A DNA stretch of 64,000 nt. It comes from an uncultured Roseburia sp. Lineage in GTDB: Bacteria > Bacillota > Clostridia > Lachnospirales > Lachnospiraceae. A program made the position numbers and the translations under genes. The notes beneath the pieces were generated by a model that ran no database searches, was not told the DNA's origin, and was given only the letters and a program-made list of their open reading frames with translations. This document shows, piece by piece, positions 59,011 to 64,000 of this stretch. The stretch is taken from NCBI GenBank assembly GCA_934317215.1, contig CAKREH010000002.1:94706-158705 (forward strand). The letters are read 5' to 3'. How positions within the stretch are numbered: the stretch's first letter is position 1; each line of letters starts with the position of its first letter.

Positions 59011-59451
59011 TTACCTCATATTTTCTTCATTATCCTTGATTGCCGTCCACAGATTTTCCTTTACTTTTTCAAGCCCGGCAGACAATGTTTCCAGCTCACT
59101 CTCACTCATTCCGCTTTTCATTATACTATCTGCCATCTCAAATATCTCAATAACTTTATCTGCCATCTCACATCCTTCTTCCGTGAGTGCAATCGTCCAG
59201 GAACGGCGGCAGACGGGATTGCTCTCCCGCTTTACAAGTTCCATCTTTTCTAAACGATCGATTGTCCGTGACATCGTCGTAACTTCGATCAGGCAGGCAT
59301 CGGACAATTCTTTCTGGTTCATTGCACCGTGCTCCCTCAGTTCCTTTAAAATGCGCGGCTGCCCCTGTCCCACCGTAAGTCCAAGCTCTATAAAATACGG
59401 CCGGATAAACCGTCTCCTTAACATTTCAACATCAAAAATCTCATTTTTCAC
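59011..59451 (-). CDS. MarR-family transcriptional regulator
   Basis: A regulator of about 146 residues with the MarR winged helix: PRILKELREHGAMNQKELSDACLIEVTTMSRTIDRLEKMELVKRESNPVCRRSWTIALTEEG. It follows and slightly overlaps the second ABC exporter gene, so all three genes form one operon. The start is uncertain: a GTG at 59451 has GGAG 10 nt upstream, a TTG at 59472 lies within the ABC gene, and an ATG at 59424 lacks a ribosome site. It probably represses the operon through the TTGCATATGCAA palindrome at its promoter and is relieved by an exported or toxic compound. Confidence 0.85.
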   Translation of the reverse strand: MKNEIFDVEMLRRRFIRPYFIELGLTVGQGQPRILKELREHGAMNQKELSDACLIEVTTMSRTIDRLEKMELVKRESNPVCRRSWTIALTEEGCEMADKVIEIFEMADSIMKSGMSESELETLSAGLEKVKENLWTAIKDNEENMR

Positions 59452-59458
59452 TCTAACA

Positions 59459-61306
59459 TCACTCCAATTCAAACTGTCCTGTATACAACTGATAATATCT
59501 TCCTTTCTGCTCTAAAAGCTCGTCATGACTGCCGCGCTCAATGATCTCACCTTTTTCAAGTACCATGATCGCATTGGAATTTCTTACGGTGGAAAGCCTG
59601 TGTGCAATGACAAATACAGTTCTTCCCTCCATAATGGCATCCATGCCTTTTTCGATCAAACACTCCGTCCTTGTGTCGATCGAACTTGTCGCCTCGTCTA
59701 AGATCAACACCGGAGGCTTTGCGATCGCAGCCCTCGCAATCGCAATGAGCTGCTGCTGTCCCTGCGATAAATTGCTGCCATCTCCGTAAAGCATCGTGTC
59801 ATACCCCTGAGGCAGGCGGCTGATAAAGGAATCCGCATTGGCGATCTTTGCCGCCTCCCGGATCTCCTCATCCGTCGCATCCAGTTTCCCGTAACGGATA
59901 TTGTCTGCGATCGTCCCGGTAAACAAATGTGTATCCTGTATGACCATGGCAAGGGAACGCCGCAGGTCATCTTTTCGAATATCTTTAACGTCGATCCCAT
60001 CATATGTGATCTGTCCCGCCTGAATATCATAAAACCGGTTGATAAGATTTACAATCGTTGTCTTTCCGGCACCCGTTGATCCGACAAAAGCGATCTTCTG
60101 TCCCGGTTTTGCAAACAATGATATTCCGTTCAGCACCGTTTTCTCCGGCACATAGCCGAACACGACATCATGGAAACGCACATCTCCCTTTAACAGTGTC
60201 AGTTTTCCTGATGACAGTTTCCACGCATACATTCCTGTAATTTCCGCGCATTCTGTCAGTGTGCCATCCGCATTTTTACATACATTGCAGAGTGTCACTT
60301 TTCCCTCGTCAATCTCCTCCGTCTCGTCCATCATGTCGAAAATACGCTCCGCACCTGAGAGCGCCGACAACAGAAAATTGACCTGTTGTGTAAACTGGTT
60401 TAACGGCATCGCACTCTGTCTCACATATACAAGATATGCCGACAGGCTTCCCAAATCCATGAGCCCGCGGATCACAAACATGCCGCCGGCACACGCTGAG
60501 AGCGCATAATTAAAATAGGAAAGCGCCACGATCACCGGCACGAGCATACCGGAATGTGCCAGTGCATTTGTAGACTCCCTGCGAAACCGCTCATTCATTT
60601 CACAGAACTCTTTAAAGTTTTCCTTTTCATGGTTGAAAACTTTCTCCACCTTCTGCCCTGCCATCATCTCCTGCACAAAACCATTGATATTGCCAAGCTC
60701 CTGCTGCTGTCTGTAATAATATTTTTTGCTGCATTTTCCATTGTACTGCATGAACAAAAAGGTAATGACTAAAAATACCACCACGATCATGGTCAGTTTT
60801 ACGCTGAGCACCATCATCATTGTGATCGTTCCAAACAATGTCAGAAAACTCTGGATGATCATTGCGAAACTGTTGTTCATCGCCTCCTGCACCGTGTCGA
60901 CATCGTTGGTAAAATGGCTCATGATCTCGCCGCGCGTGTTGTCGTCAAAATATTTCAGTGGGAGTTTCTGTGTGTGCCGGAACAGATCCATGCGGATTTC
61001 GCTCACGACTTTCTGCGAGGTGTGCACCATCAGCCGGTTATAGCCGAGCGTTGCGAGCGCGCCGCACAGATACATCACACCCATGCCCATGACTGCCAAA
61101 AGAAGTCCCTTCATATTTCCCGGCACAATGAAATTGTTGACGAGCGGTTTGATCAGATATGTGCCGCAGATTCCTGCCCCCGCACTGATAAATACAAGAA
61201 TTGCCACAAGGAAAAATGCCCACTTGTAATGACCGAGATAAGTCAGGAAGTGTTTCATGGTCTTTTTCGTGTCTTTTGGTCTTTTATATCCGACGTATTT
61301 TGCCAT
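59459..61306 (-). CDS. ABC exporter half-transporter (second subunit)
   Basis: A 615-residue type IV (ABCB-like) half-transporter with six helices (about 1-330) and an ATPase (about 370-610). Walker A is GSTGAGKTT, the signature is LSQGQQQLIAIARAA, Walker B is VLILDEATSSID and the H-loop is VIAHRLSTVRN. The catalytic Glu is intact, so this is the active site-bearing subunit. A ~30-residue insert with cysteines (TLCNVCKNADGTLTECAEITG) precedes the ATPase. Its ATG overlaps the stop of the first subunit (TAATG). It probably exports drugs, lipids or peptides as a heterodimer. Confidence 0.92.
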   Translation of the reverse strand: MAKYVGYKRPKDTKKTMKHFLTYLGHYKWAFFLVAILVFISAGAGICGTYLIKPLVNNFIVPGNMKGLLLAVMGMGVMYLCGALATLGYNRLMVHTSQKVVSEIRMDLFRHTQKLPLKYFDDNTRGEIMSHFTNDVDTVQEAMNNSFAMIIQSFLTLFGTITMMMVLSVKLTMIVVVFLVITFLFMQYNGKCSKKYYYRQQQELGNINGFVQEMMAGQKVEKVFNHEKENFKEFCEMNERFRRESTNALAHSGMLVPVIVALSYFNYALSACAGGMFVIRGLMDLGSLSAYLVYVRQSAMPLNQFTQQVNFLLSALSGAERIFDMMDETEEIDEGKVTLCNVCKNADGTLTECAEITGMYAWKLSSGKLTLLKGDVRFHDVVFGYVPEKTVLNGISLFAKPGQKIAFVGSTGAGKTTIVNLINRFYDIQAGQITYDGIDVKDIRKDDLRRSLAMVIQDTHLFTGTIADNIRYGKLDATDEEIREAAKIANADSFISRLPQGYDTMLYGDGSNLSQGQQQLIAIARAAIAKPPVLILDEATSSIDTRTECLIEKGMDAIMEGRTVFVIAHRLSTVRNSNAIMVLEKGEIIERGSHDELLEQKGRYYQLYTGQFELE

Positions 61307-63033
61307 TAAAGATCAGCTCCTTCCTTCTGTGATGCATAGATTTCCTGATAAATCCGATTATCGCGGAGCAGACTCTCATGTGTGCCGATTGCCTCGACAT
61401 GCCCCCTGTCCATGATTATGATCTGGTCAGCATGACGGACAGACGATATCCTCTGCGCAATAATGATCTTTGTCATGTCCGGCAGTTTTTCCGCAAGCCC
61501 GTTTCGGATCTTCGCCTCTGTCGCAGTGTCCACCGCACTTGTGGAGTCATCTAAGATCAGTACTTTCGGCTTTTTCAAAAGGGCTCTGGCAATACAGATC
61601 CTCTGTTTCTGCCCGCCGGACACATTGACTCCCTCCTGCCCCATCTCGGTATCATAACCATCCGCAAGCCGGTCCACAAACTCATCCACACAGGCAATCC
61701 GGCATGCCTCTTTGATCTCATCCAATGTGGCATTTTCATTTCCCCAGCGGAGGTTATCGATGAGTGAACCGGAAAACAGCGTATTTTTCTGCAGTACCAT
61801 CGCAACTGCGTCGCGAAGATGTCTGACCGGATACTCTTTTACATTAATTCCGTCGATCTTTACCTCGCCCTTTGTCACATCGTAAAGTCTTGGGATAAGC
61901 TGCACCAGCGTGGTCTTTGATGAACCGGTCTGCCCGATGATGCCGACTGTCTGCCCCGGTCTGATGTGGAAAGAAACATCGGAAAGCACATATTCTTTTG
62001 CCGTGTCCTTGTATTTGAACCAAATATGGTCAAATTCGATTTCGCCCTTCGTCACAGCAATGTCCTTTGCATTTTCATCCGTAATATCGATTTTTTCATC
62101 AATGACTTCCATAATCCGCTCTGCGGATGCGAGTGACCTTGTCATGAGAAGGAACACATTTGACATCATCATGAGAGAATTGAGGATCAGCAATACATAA
62201 CTCAAAAAACTTGTAAGCTGTCCGATCATCATCTGTCCCTCATTGATCAGCCTCCCACCGATCAAAAGGATTCCAAGGATCGTCCCGTACATGACAAACT
62301 GCATGGCTGGCATGTTCAGCACTGCCGTTCCAAACGCCTTTTCGGACTCTGATTTTAAATTTTCATTGACGACACCGAATTTTTCCACTTCGTAATCGCC
62401 TCTGACATAGGATTTCACAACACGGATCGCCGTAAGATTTTCCTGAATACACCGGTTTACCTGGTCAATTGCACTCTGCATGCGCCCGTAAAGCGGCCCG
62501 ACATTGATAATGATAAGAATTAAAAGCACTGCTAACGTCGGCAGTGCCACAAGAAAGACCAGCGCCAGTGTCGAATTGATCCGGAATGCAAACGATGTCG
62601 CAAAAATAAGCATGACTGGGCTGCGCCCGAACGGACGCATACCGGTGGACACTGCATTCTGGATGTTCGTCACATCGCTCGTCAGACGCGTGACAAGCGA
62701 CGACACGCTGAAATGGTCTATATTGGAAAATGAATAAGACTGGAGTTTTTCGTACTCCGCCTTTCTTATATTTGCACCGAGTCCCTGTCCGGCAAGCGCG
62801 GAAAATTTTGCACTTCCGACACCAAGGATCAGTGCTGACACTGCGCAGAGTGCCATCTGCAGACCTTTTTTTATAATGTAAGTCTCATCCGCATTTGTGA
62901 CTCCATAATCGATCAGGTCTGCCATGAGAAGCGGCACTGTGATCTCTAAGATCACCTCCACGCCGATGCATAACAAACCTGACCATGCATATTTCTTATA
63001 TTCTTTCATATAAGAAAAAACTCGTTTTAACAT
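61306..63033 (-). CDS. ABC exporter half-transporter (first subunit)
   Basis: A 575-residue half-transporter, partner of the following gene. It has six helices and an ATPase with Walker A GQTGSSKTT (Ser where Gly is common), signature VSGGQKQRICIARAL and Walker B VLILDDSTSAVD. Asp in place of the catalytic Glu marks this as the degenerate-site subunit of a heterodimer such as TM287/288 or LmrCD. The H-loop residue is Gln (IIAQRISSVRH) in place of His, which supports this. The start at 63033 has GGAGGTG 6 nt upstream. The promoter and MarR operator lie just before it. Confidence 0.93.
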   Translation of the reverse strand: MLKRVFSYMKEYKKYAWSGLLCIGVEVILEITVPLLMADLIDYGVTNADETYIIKKGLQMALCAVSALILGVGSAKFSALAGQGLGANIRKAEYEKLQSYSFSNIDHFSVSSLVTRLTSDVTNIQNAVSTGMRPFGRSPVMLIFATSFAFRINSTLALVFLVALPTLAVLLILIIINVGPLYGRMQSAIDQVNRCIQENLTAIRVVKSYVRGDYEVEKFGVVNENLKSESEKAFGTAVLNMPAMQFVMYGTILGILLIGGRLINEGQMMIGQLTSFLSYVLLILNSLMMMSNVFLLMTRSLASAERIMEVIDEKIDITDENAKDIAVTKGEIEFDHIWFKYKDTAKEYVLSDVSFHIRPGQTVGIIGQTGSSKTTLVQLIPRLYDVTKGEVKIDGINVKEYPVRHLRDAVAMVLQKNTLFSGSLIDNLRWGNENATLDEIKEACRIACVDEFVDRLADGYDTEMGQEGVNVSGGQKQRICIARALLKKPKVLILDDSTSAVDTATEAKIRNGLAEKLPDMTKIIIAQRISSVRHADQIIIMDRGHVEAIGTHESLLRDNRIYQEIYASQKEGADL

Positions 63034-63048
63034 TACTTGCACCTCCAA

Positions 63049-63094
63049 TAGTTGCATATGCAAGTATTGTATTGCGGGGTGGAGTGGATGTCAA
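63049..63094 (-). promoter_or_regulatory. Consensus promoter with MarR-type operator for the exporter operon
   Basis: On the minus strand TTGACA (63089-63094) and TACAAT (63066-63071) are 17 bp apart. TTGCATATGCAA (63052-63063), a perfect 12-bp palindrome that extends outward with one mismatched pair, covers the expected transcription start. MarR-family sites often have this form. Binding there would block the promoter, which fits autoregulation by the MarR gene at the operon's end. Confidence 0.8.
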
Positions 63095-63107
63095 GAGGGA
63101 AACCAGG

Positions 63108-63389
63108 CTACTTCTCTTTTTCATTTTTTTCAACAACACTTATAAAATTATCACAAACTTCCTGATAATCTTTATATCCCATAAGAAGCATCTTGTCATA
63201 CATCTCAGAAAGTGCATCGAGAAACTTTTTTTCATCCCTTTTTCTTATTTTGCAAAATATCACATGATACGGTGAATTTTCTTTTACATATTCATCTCCA
63301 AAATCCACAGTTATCTTGTATTTTATAAATAACTGATCTGCCAGATAATCTTCACTGTCAAGAAATACATATTGAAATTTAAAAAATAA
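63108..63389 (-). pseudogene. Small gene interrupted by an IS remnant (5' end lost)
   Basis: An open frame of about 90 codons runs from the IS junction: FQYVFLDSEDYLADQLFIKY, DFGDEYVKENSPYHVIFCKI, DEKKFLDALSEMYDKM and DNFISVVEKNEKEK at the end. An internal start near 63308 (66 residues) lacks a ribosome site. The coding quality is uniform across the part before that start, so the original gene began further up and was cut by the transposase remnant. I do not recognise the family. Confidence 0.6.
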
Positions 63390-63391
63390 AA

Positions 63392-63999
63392 GTGATCTCC
63401 GCTTTTGACAGGCTTACACGTCCGGAAAGGGTAAACGTTCTGATTCTGGACGACTCAGTGATCAAGCGTAACCGCAGTAAAAAAGTAGAACTGCTGGCAC
63501 GCGTTTATGACCATGTGGAACATAAGTTCCAGAAAGGTTTTACCCTGCTTACGCTTGGTTGGTCAGACGGGTACAGTTTTATCCCGACAGGTTTCAATCT
63601 GCTGTCTTCAGCCTCTGAAAGCAACCGTTATAATGAAGTTTCAGATAGCATTGACCACCGGACAAACGGCTATAAGTTTCGTAAATCAAGTATGATGCAT
63701 AAAACGGATGCTGCCATCCAGCTTATCCGGAATGCGCTCACTGCTGGAATAAAGGCTGATTATGTGCTTATGGATACCTGGTTTACGACAGAGCCAATGC
63801 TCAAAGAGATCCTGAATACAGGAATCCATGCAATCGGCATGGTAAAGCAGCTGAAACAGCGTTATACCTATAATGGCAGACAATATACACTTCCAGGACT
63901 AAAAAAATTCGTTGATATTTCCGGTTGTCCGACGGCACATTGTGGTAGGTGCTAACCGCATTTTATTTTCGGTATATCCACCTACCTGATCGTGCCGAA
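63392..63999 (+). pseudogene. IS4-like transposase, truncated and frameshifted
   Basis: A DDE transposase part: VNVLILDDSVIKRNRSKKVELLARVYDHVEHKFQKGF with the first Asp pair, and ADYVLMDTWFTTEPMLKEIL with the second Asp. The N-terminal ~100 residues are missing: the frame begins abruptly at the junction with the interrupted gene. The frame ends at 63955, but matching content (RRHIVVGAN) continues in another frame, so there is a frameshift near 63910. The remainder lies outside the window. No inverted repeats are visible. Confidence 0.75.
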
Positions 64000-64000
64000 T

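Overview
The window reads as chromosome of a low-GC, Gram-positive gut anaerobe of the Clostridia, most likely Lachnospiraceae (Roseburia/Agathobacter-like). The basis is base composition, AGGAGG-type ribosome sites, a DUF4317 protein, YesM/YesN sugar two-component systems, LTA-synthase-type enzymes and lipoprotein signal peptides. The genus is inference. Almost every gene lies on the minus strand. The plus strand carries only a type III toxin, a tRNA-Ser, one chemoreceptor and two transposase remnants.

Layout: (1) 1-1.7 kb, amino-sugar catabolism (nagB, cut by the window start, and a HTH-sugar kinase). (2) 1.9-6.2 kb, a sugar-acid module: IlvD/Edd dehydratase, GntP permease, FCD-type GntR regulator. 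(3) 6.3-10.1 kb, a WYL-like/SF1 helicase/DUF2726 nuclease fusion, divergent from a type III (ToxIN-like) toxin-antitoxin whose RNA antitoxin seems to hold a single pseudoknot unit. (4) 10.1-16.1 kb, a cobalamin-riboswitch operon with a CbiK-like lipoprotein and a BtuFCD/FecBCD-type importer. (5) 16-30 kb, tRNA-Ser, chemoreceptors, cupins, MFS, HD-GYP, Fic, Na+-coupled amino-acid symporters and several decayed genes. (6) 30-36.5 kb, oppABCDF oligopeptide importer. (7) 37-44 kb, tcdA, larE, lipoprotein, gph, aldo/keto reductase and an LTA-synthase-like enzyme. (8) 44-48 kb, hybrid histidine kinase and double receiver protein. (9) 49-58 kb, a beta-glucoside locus (GH3, YesN/YesM, LplB/LplC-type permeases, binding protein). 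(10) 58-63 kb, MarR-controlled heterodimeric ABC exporter, then an IS remnant that cuts a small gene.

The most unusual content is non-coding. Two copies of an equal-length 177-bp conserved core (19275-19451 and 37050-37226) sit inside long quasi-palindromic arms. The arms share architecture (outer stem, symmetric 15-16 nt interior loop, inner stem) but not sequence, and one hairpin inside the core shows a compensatory base change. A second family of dispersed elements forms the 5' leader, including the ribosome site, of five unrelated genes. There are also an alternating array of GGGYGAAAA half-sites upstream of oppA, a 46-bp minisatellite after larE, 11-bp repeats before fic, and ~240-bp direct repeats bracketing the beta-glucoside locus.

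Functionally the window is nutrient sensing and uptake (amino sugars, sugar acids, corrinoid/tetrapyrrole, peptides, amino acids, beta-glucosides) interleaved with signalling and a compact putative defence island at 6-10 kb. All family assignments come from reading motifs; no database search was run.
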